Shown one piece after another: positions 1 through 6,504 of a stretch of 7,700 nucleotides of DNA. Source of the DNA: JAGIBJ01 sp047604965 (GTDB taxonomy: Bacteria > Actinomycetota > Thermoleophilia > Solirubrobacterales > Solirubrobacteraceae); the NCBI GenBank assembly GCA_047604965.1, contig JASGGQ010000125.1, positions 1 through 7,700 on the forward strand, given 5' to 3'. The translations under genes were made by a program, and so were the position numbers. Each line of letters starts with the position of its first letter. The first letter of the stretch is position 1. The notes under the pieces were generated by a model. The model ran no database searches, was not told the DNA's origin, and was given only the letters and a program-made list of their open reading frames with translations.

Positions 1-85
1 CCCCCCCGCGGCGCGCCGTGTGTGCCCCCCTCCCGGCCAAAACCCCCCACGCTCAGCGCTGCGGGCGGCGCGCTTCGGCAACCGG
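1..85. other. 3' flank of glnA with C-runs (G-runs on the minus strand)
   Basis: Downstream of the glnA stop the minus strand carries a weak 5-bp inverted repeat (plus-strand AGCGC 55-59 and GCGCT 70-74), then six G (43-48) and TTTT. Further G-runs follow at 32-34, 25-30 and 1-7. The hairpin is short and the T-run brief, so an intrinsic terminator is possible but unproven. The left edge cuts off whatever lies beyond. Confidence 0.35.
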
Positions 86-1414
86 TTAGAGCACTGGGAG
101 GAAGCGGTCGAGCTCCCACTGGTGGACTTGCACGCGGTATTCCTCCCACTCGTTGCGCTTGAGTTCGAGCAGACGGTTGAGCATGTGTTCGCCGAGCACA
201 CGCAGCATCAACTCGGAGTTCTCGGCGATATCCATCGCGTCGTTGAGGTTCTCCGGAAGCTGCTCGATGCCGAGCCGTCTCCGCTCCTCCGGACTGGTGT
301 GGTAGAGGTTCAGCTCCATCGGCTCGGGCAGTTCGTAGCCCTGCTCGATGCCTTCCAGGCCGGCGTGGAGCAGCCCAGCGAGCGCCAGATACGGGTTGCA
401 GGCCGGGTCGGTTGCGCGCACTTCGACGCGGGGGCCACCGCCGACGGCACGATCAGTGCCGGCGACGCGAATCATCGCCGAGCGGTTGCGGCGCGACCAC
501 GCCACCCACACCGGCGCTTCGAAGCCCGGCACGAGCCGCTTGTAGCTGTTGACCCACTGCGCCATCAGGATGCTGATCTCGCGCGCGTGGCGCAGCTGAC
601 CGGCGACGAACTGGCGGCCGATCTCCGAGAGGCCCGACGGATCACCGGGCGCCGCGAAGGCGTTCTCGCCGTCCTTCAGCAAAATCTGATCGAGGTGCAG
701 CCCGGAGCCGTTCTCGCCGGCCAGCGGACGCGGCATAAAGGTCGCGTGCCAGCCGGCGGCGAGCGCGTACTCCTTGACGGTGATGCGGGTCGTGATCAGG
801 TCGTCGGCGGCGGCGAGCAAGTCGTCACTGACGATCGCGATCTCATGCTGACTCGGACCGGATTCGTGGTGACTGGCCTCGACCTCGACGCCAAGTTGAT
901 CGAGCGCGAGCACGGTCGCACGGCGCACGTCGTTGCCGGCATCCATCGTCGTCAGGTCGAAGTAGCCGCCCTGGTCGACCGTTTTCGTGCCTCCCGGCTC
1001 ACGAAAGAGGTAGTACTCCAGCTCGGCGGCGAGCTTGACGCCATCGAATCCCATCGACTGCGCACGCTGGATCGCGCGCCGCAGCACGTGACGTGGATCT
1101 CCTTCGTACGGCCCGCCGTTCGGCGTTTTGATGTCGCAGATCAAGCGGGCTGCCGCCTGTTCGGTCGGGCGCCACGGCAGCACGCCGAGCGTGTCGTTCT
1201 GCGGGTGGGCGACCAGGTCGGACTCCTCCACGGCGTTGAAGCCGGTCACCGATGAGCCGTCGAACTCGATCCCTTCGCCGAGCGCGTCACGCAGCCGGTC
1301 GGCGTTGATCGCGAACGACTTGAGCTGCCCGAGGATGTCGGTAAACCAGAGGTGGATGAAGCGCACGTCGCGCTGGGCGACGGTGCGGAGAACTGACTGC
1401 TCATCCAACGCCAT
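86..1414 (-). CDS. glnA: Type I glutamine synthetase (GSI-alpha-like)
   Basis: Makes glutamine from glutamate, ammonia and ATP in the cytoplasm; expected to be a dodecamer. The 442-residue frame spans the whole family. The N-terminal beta-grasp domain carries the FDGSS motif (Asp52). The catalytic domain has metal ligands Glu131 and Glu133 in AELEYYLF, Glu184 and Glu191 in the HHESGPSQHEI block, the GENGSGLH loop with His240, the Glu299 flap in PGFEAP, NRSA at 310-313, and Glu331/Arg333 in RVEVR. The length and C-terminus fit the short alpha type, without the extra segment of the adenylylated beta type. Tyr371 stands where the E. coli adenylylation tyrosine lies, but the flanking KNLYDLPPEE consensus is not kept. 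The position equivalent to B. subtilis feedback residue Arg62 is Ala61. The start is supported by an AGGGTG ribosome site five bases upstream. The gene lies 55 bases downstream of a co-directional Arg-rich membrane protein. Family assignment is very secure; which physiological GS paralogue it is cannot be told. Confidence 0.97.
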   Translation of the reverse strand: MALDEQSVLRTVAQRDVRFIHLWFTDILGQLKSFAINADRLRDALGEGIEFDGSSVTGFNAVEESDLVAHPQNDTLGVLPWRPTEQAAARLICDIKTPNGGPYEGDPRHVLRRAIQRAQSMGFDGVKLAAELEYYLFREPGGTKTVDQGGYFDLTTMDAGNDVRRATVLALDQLGVEVEASHHESGPSQHEIAIVSDDLLAAADDLITTRITVKEYALAAGWHATFMPRPLAGENGSGLHLDQILLKDGENAFAAPGDPSGLSEIGRQFVAGQLRHAREISILMAQWVNSYKRLVPGFEAPVWVAWSRRNRSAMIRVAGTDRAVGGGPRVEVRATDPACNPYLALAGLLHAGLEGIEQGYELPEPMELNLYHTSPEERRRLGIEQLPENLNDAMDIAENSELMLRVLGEHMLNRLLELKRNEWEEYRVQVHQWELDRFLPVL

Positions 1415-1419
1415 GGCGG

Positions 1420-1425
1420 CACCCT
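1420..1425 (-). promoter_or_regulatory. Ribosome binding site of glnA
   Basis: The minus strand reads AGGGTG, then CCGCC, then ATG. This is a Shine-Dalgarno-like hexamer at good spacing and fixes the glnA start at 1414. It is the clearest ribosome site in the window; the other genes have weak or no such sequence. Confidence 0.6.
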
Positions 1426-1469
1426 AGCGCCCGCGGCCCGGACGGCGCGTTGGGACCCCCGAGCAAAGC

Positions 1470-2057
1470 TCAGGCGCCGGCGCCGGCGGTCGCGACCGAC
1501 GCGACAATCATCAGCAGCCCCAGCGCCACGGCCCACAAGATCATCCGGTCGGGACTGGCGACAACCGCGGAGACTCGTTCGCGGGCTCGGGCAGCAGGTA
1601 CGGGCGACAGTTCCGCGGGGCGTGGTGGCAGCGCGGCCTCCGGACGGCCGGTGATCGTGACGGTGGGGCGCTCGCCGGCGCGTCGGCGCGTTTGCGGAGC
1701 GCGGTGCACCAGCGTATGGGCTGGCGCGACATCGACGAGCGTCGCACGCGGCCGCGCGGCGGCCGATGCGGCGGTGGCATCGCGGCGGCCCATGTCGCGC
1801 GCCTCCTGCGCGAACCAGTCGGGGCGCTCGGCGGGGCGCTCGACACGACTGCTGCGTACGACGCCGGTGGCGCGTCCACGTTCGGTGCGTGTGCGCTCGC
1901 TGCGCAGCCGTTCCCGGCCGGCCGGGCGCTGCTCGCGATGCTCACTACGGCGAGCCGACGACGGAACCGCCTGGTGGCGACCGGTTTCCGGACCGCTGCG
2001 CAGATGTTCAACCTCGGCCCACCAGGGCTGCGGTGTCGATGTACGGGTGTCCATCAT
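1470..2057 (-). CDS. Arg-rich, low-complexity protein with C-terminal membrane anchor
   Basis: Not a named family that I can place. The frame encodes 195 residues beginning with two tandem Met codons. Residues 1-165 are rich in Arg, Ala, Glu and Pro and look mostly disordered. A short ordered-looking patch, PTVTITGRPE (131-140), may be a beta strand. Residues 172-191 (MILWAVALGLLMIVASVATA) form one strong hydrophobic helix, leaving a tail of only about five residues, so the protein resembles a tail-anchored type with its basic domain in the cytoplasm. From memory, small proteins with a TVTI(T/R)GR-like patch followed by a DRxALWAVLLG-type helix occur in Thermoleophilia; this is recalled, not searched. 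It runs in the same direction as glnA and ends 55 bases before it, so co-transcription is plausible. No strong ribosome site precedes the start. Overlapping frames exist on both strands because of the GC content, but only this one ends in a coherent membrane helix. Function unknown. Confidence 0.68.
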   Translation of the reverse strand: MMDTRTSTPQPWWAEVEHLRSGPETGRHQAVPSSARRSEHREQRPAGRERLRSERTRTERGRATGVVRSSRVERPAERPDWFAQEARDMGRRDATAASAAARPRATLVDVAPAHTLVHRAPQTRRRAGERPTVTITGRPEAALPPRPAELSPVPAARARERVSAVVASPDRMILWAVALGLLMIVASVATAGAGA

Positions 2058-2110
2058 GAAAAGCGTGGCCTACGAGGTGATCTGACCGGCGTACGAAGTT
2101 GGTGCTTCAC

Positions 2111-2130
2111 GTCGCGATAACTCCCGCGAC
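2111..2130. repeat. 6-bp inverted repeat, GTCGCG/CGCGAC
   Basis: GTCGCG (2111-2116) and CGCGAC (2125-2130) are perfect reverse complements around eight bases. The repeat lies 54 bases upstream of the Arg-rich protein's start, so it could be an operator or leader hairpin. Short GC-rich inverted repeats are common by chance in such DNA. Confidence 0.3.
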
Positions 2131-2213
2131 ACGTCCCGGGTGGAGGTGATCTCCCCGCCCCGATACCGCAGTACCGGGTTCGGCTCGTCGACGGTAGCAA
2201 GTCGTTTCCCTCG

Positions 2214-2235
2214 TGTTGCAGCACATCCTGCAACA
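2214..2235. repeat. 8-bp perfect inverted repeat (hairpin or operator)
   Basis: TGTTGCAG (2214-2221) and CTGCAACA (2228-2235) are perfect reverse complements around six bases. Neither side has a T-run, so it is not a standard intrinsic terminator. It could still be a stable RNA hairpin at the 3' end of the cytochrome transcript, or a dyad bound by a dimeric regulator of the downstream gene. Confidence 0.45.
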
Positions 2236-2250
2236 GCCGCCGGACGGAAC

Positions 2251-2266
2251 CGTGATCTCAGTCACA
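2251..2266. promoter_or_regulatory. Candidate CRP/FNR-family operator
   Basis: CGTGATCTCAGTCACA fits the CRP consensus TGTGA-N6-TCACA with one mismatch, at the first base. It lies about 195 bases upstream of the Arg-rich protein's start and just downstream of the cytochrome stop codon. The match to a known symmetric motif is seen directly; binding is inferred, and the site is distant from the nearest start. Confidence 0.3.
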
Positions 2267-2329
2267 CCGAACCGTGGTGTGGCGCCGATCCGGTCGTATT
2301 GTCCCGCGCAACTCGACAGATGACCGATG

Positions 2330-2863
2330 TCAGCGCGTCGTGCGGCCGGCAACGGCCGTCAGGTACGCGGCGACATCGCGCGCGCCGGTCGCGTCGGTCA
2401 GGCCGCGAGGCATTTGGCCGTGGCCGCGCGCACGGCCGTACGTCACGGCGTGAACCACCAGGTCGAAACTGGGGCGCAAGGCATCGAAGTCGGGGCCGAT
2501 CGTGGAGGTCGCGCCGATGTCGTCAAGCGTGTGGCAGCGCCGGCAGGCAGCCTCGAAGATGTCGCGTCCGCGCAGTTGCGCGTCGTTGAGCACGAGGCCG
2601 GTTCGGCTGAGGTGGTGGCGGGCGCCCCGGCTGTATTGCACGGCCGCAACGGGGATCGCGACCACCAACGAGAGCACGGTAACGGCGAGCGCGAGCCACA
2701 CCCAGCGTGGCCACGGCTGATCTTGGCCGTGCGTGCGTGGCCGCACGCCGTACGCGACCACGCCTCCGGCCAGCAGTGCGATCCAGAGAAAGATGAAAGG
2801 CAGCAGCACGTGCAGCAGGCTACGCAGCGGCCGCTTGCGGCGCGCCGTGTGCGGCACGCCCAT
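2330..2863 (-). CDS. Membrane-anchored class I cytochrome c
   Basis: Small electron-transfer protein of 177 residues with covalently bound heme c. Two hydrophobic helices, about 15-39 and 53-76, precede a cytochrome c domain from about residue 92. That domain carries the heme-attachment motif CRRCH (Cys107, Cys110, His111), with His111 as one axial ligand. Met151 in GQMPRG is the likely second ligand, followed by a C-terminal helix (DVAAYLTAVAG). No cleavable signal peptide is obvious. For heme attachment the domain must lie outside the membrane, which with two helices requires the N-terminus outside too, as in cytochrome oxidase subunit II. The basic N-terminus argues against that simple picture. 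The start lies 11 bases after the dnaE2 stop, and AGGG overlapping that stop may be its ribosome site, so it is probably on the dnaE2 transcript. No oxidase, bc complex or cytochrome-maturation gene is visible nearby, so its redox partner is unknown. The family call is secure; its role is not. Confidence 0.87.
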   Translation of the reverse strand: MGVPHTARRKRPLRSLLHVLLPFIFLWIALLAGGVVAYGVRPRTHGQDQPWPRWVWLALAVTVLSLVVAIPVAAVQYSRGARHHLSRTGLVLNDAQLRGRDIFEAACRRCHTLDDIGATSTIGPDFDALRPSFDLVVHAVTYGRARGHGQMPRGLTDATGARDVAAYLTAVAGRTTR

Positions 2864-2874
2864 CGGCGCCGGCC

Positions 2875-5800
2875 CTATCGGCGACGGCCTTGCGCGAACG
2901 ACGTCACCGGCGGCGCGACCGCACGGAAGGCGGCGGCACTGTCGCCATTACCACCGGGCAGCTCCTCCCCCTCCCCATTACCTTCGCGGCCGGCAGCTGC
3001 CCGTGCCAAGGCCGCTGGTCGCTGCGGGAGCCGGCGTGCGTGATCCTCCGCTTGGCGCGCCATGCCCGCTGCAAGCGGCAGCTGCTCGGCGACCGCGCGA
3101 CGTGGCTTCGCCCGCTCGACGATCTCATCGAGCGCCTCGATTCGGTCGACGAGCACGTTGATCTGCCCGCCAGCCGCCGGATGGCGTTCAAGCCGCCCGC
3201 TCGCCAGCAGCAGCGGCTCTGCACGCACAAGCAACCGGTGGCGTGCGGCGATCGGCGGCGGGATCACCAGGTTGACGGTGCCCGTTTCATCTTCAAGCAA
3301 CATGAAGGTGACTCCTTTCGCGGTGCTCGGCCGCTGCCGCGCGACAACACAGCCGGCCACGACGATCGGGCTGCCGTGCGGGAAGCTCGCGAGTGCGTCG
3401 CTCGGCGTGACCTGGCGATCCTGCAAGCGACTACGCAGCAACGCAAGCGGGTGCCGGCCGACCGTCACGCCGGTGGTGGCGTAGTCGGCGACCATCTGCT
3501 GCCAGCCGCTCACCGGCGCCAGCGAGGGCGCATCCGGCAGGTCGAGCGGCAACGTCAGCTGCGTGGAGCCACGCCGCCGCGCGGCCGGCTGCGCAACGCC
3601 GAGTTGCCAGAGCGCTTGACGGCGATCACCGCCGGCCAGCGCGTCGCAGGCGCCAGCCCACGCGAGTTGATCGAGCGCCGCGCGACCCATGCCGGCGCGC
3701 GACGCCAAATCGGCCAGCGACCGAAAAGGGCCGCCCCGCACACGTTCGGAAACAAGCGCACGCACGTCGGCCTCGCGCACTCCGAGCACATAACCCAAGC
3801 CGATCCGTACCGCGCTCGCGTGCTGCGCCGCTGGCCTTCCCGCCGTCCCCTCCGCCGCTCTACACGACGGTCGAGCAGCGCTACTCGCTCCTCCATCAGG
3901 TTGCACCGGTTCGATCGTGCAGCCGGCCTCGCTGGCGTTGATGTCAGGGGCGCGAACCTCAATGCCGCGTCGCTGTGCTTCGTGGATCAGCGTGTCCGGC
4001 GGGTAGAAGCCCATCGGTTGCTCGTCGAGCAGTGCGCAGAGATATTCCGGGCCGTAGTACACGCGCAGCCACGTCGATTGGTAGGCCAAGACGGCAAAGG
4101 CCGCCGAGTGGGCTTTGGGAAATCCAAAGCCGGAGAACCCGAGCACTTTGCGGAAGATCTCCTGGGCGAGCGCTTCGCTGACATCGTGATGCGTGCGTTG
4201 TGCTCCCTGCACGAACTGCACGGCGTGTTGTTGGAGCTCTGCCTCGCTGCGTTTGCGGCTCATCGCCCGCCGCAGCGACTCCGCCTGGCCCTGGCTGTAG
4301 CCGGCGAAGGCCTGCGCGATTTCCAGCACTTGGTCTTGGAAGATGATCGTGCCCAGCGTCTCTTCCAGCGCGGGCTTGAGCGACGGATGCTCGTAGGGGA
4401 TGTCGTAGGTGGGGTCGCGCCGCCTGCGCCGACGACGCTCGATGTAGGGGTTGACCGCACCGCCGACGATCGGCCCTGGCCGCACGATCGCCACCTGCAC
4501 GGTGAGGTCGTCGAGCGTCTCCGGGCGGGTACGGAGCAGCGACCCCATTTGGGCACGCGACTCGATCTGGAAGACGCCCATCGTGTCGGCGTGTTGGATG
4601 GCCCCGAAGACTGCCGGGTCGTCGTAGTCGATCCGTGAGAGGTCGAGTATCTCGCCACGGGTGCGTGCGACGAGATCGACGCACCGCTCAACGCAGGAGA
4701 GCATGCCGAGCCCGAGCAAGTCGATCTTCAAAAACCCGGCGTCACCGCAGGAGTCCTTATCCCACTGCAACACCTGCCGGCCTTCCATCCCGGCGGGCAC
4801 GATCGGGCAGCATTGGTGGACGGGCTGCGTCGAGATGATCATGCCGCCGGGGTGCTGCCCAAGGTGACGGGGCAATCCTTGCGCTTCGCGGACGAGCCGA
4901 CAAAGCCACGCCCAGCGTCCTTGCGCGTGCCGTCCGCGGCCGAGCGCGAGGTCGATGTCTGCCTCAAGCCGCTCGGCATTCCAGCCATCGCAAACCTGTG
5001 CGACGCGCGCAACCTCGGCTGGCGGGAGGCCCAACGCACCGCCGAGTTCGCGGATCGCGCCGCGCACTCGAAAGCCCGGGTGGGTGGCGACCAGCGCGGA
5101 GTGTTCGGGGCCGTAACGCTCGTGGATCCGCGGAATCAAGACTTCGCGGATCTCACGGGGGAAGTCGAGGTCGATATCGGGGAAGGCGCTGAGTTCCTCG
5201 TTGAGGAAGCGGCCGAGCAGCAGGCCGTTCTCGATCGGGTCGACGTGTGAGAGCCCGGTGAGGTAGCAGACGATCGAGGAGACCGACGAACCGCGCCCAC
5301 GTCCCGGTGGCAGTTGCGAGCGGGCGCTGTGTGGGCCGCGCACTTCGTGGGCGACCTCGCGCGCGAGCTCCAGGACATCGCGGTGCAACATGAAGAAGCC
5401 GGACAGCCCGTGATGGTCGATGATCGCGAGTTCCCGGCGGAGCCGTTCGCGTGCCTGCTCCACATGCTCGCTGCCCGGCGGATAGCGCTCCGCGAACACG
5501 GCCTCGCAGGCGTTCGCGAGCGCGCGCGTCTTCGTGGGATCTTCAGCGCCGGGGTAGCGATATCCCAGGTCGCGTGTGAGCTTGAAGCGCGCGCATCGCT
5601 GCGCCAGTTGCACCGTTTCGTCCAATTCGGCGTCGAGCCCTTGGAAGCGCCGCGCCATCACCTGCGGTGCGACCAGCACATGACTGTGGTTGCCACGCCG
5701 CAACGCTTCGCTGGCATCAAGCGTGAGCCGGGCGCGCGCAGCCACGAAGGCGTCTTGCAGGTACGCACGACGGCGATTGTGGGCGTGCACGTTGCCGGTG

Positions 5801-6504
5801 ACGACCGCAGGCACACCGAGCCGACGGGCCAGTGCCCGCCGATGGCGGATCCGTGTGCGATCGTCGCGTGCGTAGGGTCGCTGAAGCTCAAGGCGCAGCC
5901 GGTCCGGCCCGAACGCTTCACGCAGCAGCGCCAAATCGTCGATCGTTTCGATGCCGTGGGGCGCGCAGCCACTGAGGCAGATCAGTCCCTCGGTATGCGC
6001 AGCGATATCGGCGATCGTGACCGACGGATCGGTGCGCCGACGTTGGGGATGGTCGCGCGTATGCGCGTGGGCGCGCGTCAGCAACGTGCAGAGGTTGCGC
6101 CATCCGGCCCCGTTCTCGACGAGCAGGGTGAGATGCCGCACCATTTCGTCGTCCGGCCCGCGGATACCCCGCGTCGCCCCGTGGTAGGACGTCACGGGGT
6201 CGCCCGATGCGTAACCACGCGCGCCCACCCGATGCACGGGCGGGTCGGGCGCGCTACGCGCGGTGATCTCGGCGCCGTGTACAGCGGCGATCCCGACCGC
6301 ATCTGTGGCTTGCGCGAACTCCATAGAGCCTGCGACCGAGTCGTGATCGGTCAGCGCCAGGGCTGAATACCCCAGGTCATATGCCTGTTGAGCTAGCTCC
6401 GCCGGCAACGACGCGCCGTCAAGCAACGAGTACGCCGAGTGCGCGTGCAACTCGACGTAAGGGCCGCAAATCGGTGGTGGTGAGTCGTGCCCATTCCGCG
6501 CCAT
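2875..6504 (-). CDS. dnaE2: Error-prone DNA polymerase III alpha subunit, DnaE2/ImuC type
   Basis: C-family DNA polymerase for translesion synthesis and damage-induced mutagenesis. Numbered from the ATG at 6504 (1209 residues): an N-terminal PHP domain about 15-300 with HAH (His20, His22), TDHD (Asp53, His54), Glu79, His124, Cys180 and GNVHAH (Asn238, His240). The polymerase core follows, with GRGSSVSSIVCYLTG, then PDIDLDF carrying catalytic Asp445 and Asp447, and LKIDLLGLG with the third, Asp595. The block around QPMGFYPP (829-836) is typical of DnaE2 rather than replicative DnaE1. A helix-hairpin-helix region spans about 899-956, a clamp-motif candidate QLTLPL is at 982-987, and an OB fold spans about 1041-1125. 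The Gly/Arg-rich tail has no recognised domain. The frame opens further to ATGs at 6522 and 6570, but these would put the LexA palindrome inside the gene, so 6504 is preferred. No ribosome site precedes any of the three, so leaderless or SD-less translation is possible. No imuA or imuB is adjacent. Confidence 0.95.
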   Translation of the reverse strand: MARNGHDSPPPICGPYVELHAHSAYSLLDGASLPAELAQQAYDLGYSALALTDHDSVAGSMEFAQATDAVGIAAVHGAEITARSAPDPPVHRVGARGYASGDPVTSYHGATRGIRGPDDEMVRHLTLLVENGAGWRNLCTLLTRAHAHTRDHPQRRRTDPSVTIADIAAHTEGLICLSGCAPHGIETIDDLALLREAFGPDRLRLELQRPYARDDRTRIRHRRALARRLGVPAVVTGNVHAHNRRRAYLQDAFVAARARLTLDASEALRRGNHSHVLVAPQVMARRFQGLDAELDETVQLAQRCARFKLTRDLGYRYPGAEDPTKTRALANACEAVFAERYPPGSEHVEQARERLRRELAIIDHHGLSGFFMLHRDVLELAREVAHEVRGPHSARSQLPPGRGRGSSVSSIVCYLTGLSHVDPIENGLLLGRFLNEELSAFPDIDLDFPREIREVLIPRIHERYGPEHSALVATHPGFRVRGAIRELGGALGLPPAEVARVAQVCDGWNAERLEADIDLALGRGRHAQGRWAWLCRLVREAQGLPRHLGQHPGGMIISTQPVHQCCPIVPAGMEGRQVLQWDKDSCGDAGFLKIDLLGLGMLSCVERCVDLVARTRGEILDLSRIDYDDPAVFGAIQHADTMGVFQIESRAQMGSLLRTRPETLDDLTVQVAIVRPGPIVGGAVNPYIERRRRRRRDPTYDIPYEHPSLKPALEETLGTIIFQDQVLEIAQAFAGYSQGQAESLRRAMSRKRSEAELQQHAVQFVQGAQRTHHDVSEALAQEIFRKVLGFSGFGFPKAHSAAFAVLAYQSTWLRVYYGPEYLCALLDEQPMGFYPPDTLIHEAQRRGIEVRAPDINASEAGCTIEPVQPDGGASSAARPSCRAAEGTAGRPAAQHASAVRIGLGYVLGVREADVRALVSERVRGGPFRSLADLASRAGMGRAALDQLAWAGACDALAGGDRRQALWQLGVAQPAARRRGSTQLTLPLDLPDAPSLAPVSGWQQMVADYATTGVTVGRHPLALLRSRLQDRQVTPSDALASFPHGSPIVVAGCVVARQRPSTAKGVTFMLLEDETGTVNLVIPPPIAARHRLLVRAEPLLLASGRLERHPAAGGQINVLVDRIEALDEIVERAKPRRAVAEQLPLAAGMARQAEDHARRLPQRPAALARAAAGREGNGEGEELPGGNGDSAAAFRAVAPPVTSFAQGRRR

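Larger units (their letters stand above)
2058..2329. other. Non-coding interval with short repeats
   Basis: This stretch separates the stop codon of the cytochrome gene from the start of the Arg-rich protein, both on the minus strand. I find no credible coding frame, tRNA or strong promoter hexamers. It holds two compact inverted repeats (2111-2130 and 2214-2235), a CRP-like palindrome (2251-2266) and a 10-base direct repeat (2074-2083 and 2143-2152). It most likely contains the promoter of the Arg-rich protein/glnA unit and perhaps the end of the dnaE2-cytochrome transcript. Confidence 0.5.

Noticed and set aside
20..1255. 411-residue open frame on the plus strand, antisense to glnA
   Set aside because: It is a codon-bias shadow of glnA; the protein shows no recognisable domain, while the opposite strand encodes a complete GS.
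1450..2085. Plus-strand frames opposite the Arg-rich protein
   Set aside because: Ser/Arg/Ala-rich with no membrane helix or motif; the minus-strand frame ends in a coherent hydrophobic helix.
2268..2281. Possible second LexA box, CGAAC-CGTG-GTGTG
   Set aside because: Only the left half-site is intact; the right arm has two mismatches to GTTCG, which is expected by chance.
2107..2352. 81-residue Cys-containing minus-strand frame (CCRMCC)
   Set aside because: It overlaps the end of the cytochrome gene and the repeats of the non-coding interval; composition looks random and no ribosome site was found.
2890..4638. 582-residue plus-strand open frame
   Set aside because: It is antisense to the dnaE2 core, has Arg/His/Ala-rich composition and no motifs. 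Long antisense frames are expected in GC-rich DNA.
5314..6366. 350-residue plus-strand open frame
   Set aside because: It is antisense to the conserved PHP and palm regions of dnaE2 and carries no domain signature.
2875..6504. Replicative DnaE1 as an alternative identity for the polymerase
   Set aside because: The QPMGFYPP block, the shorter C-terminal region and the LexA box all point to DnaE2 rather than the replicative subunit.
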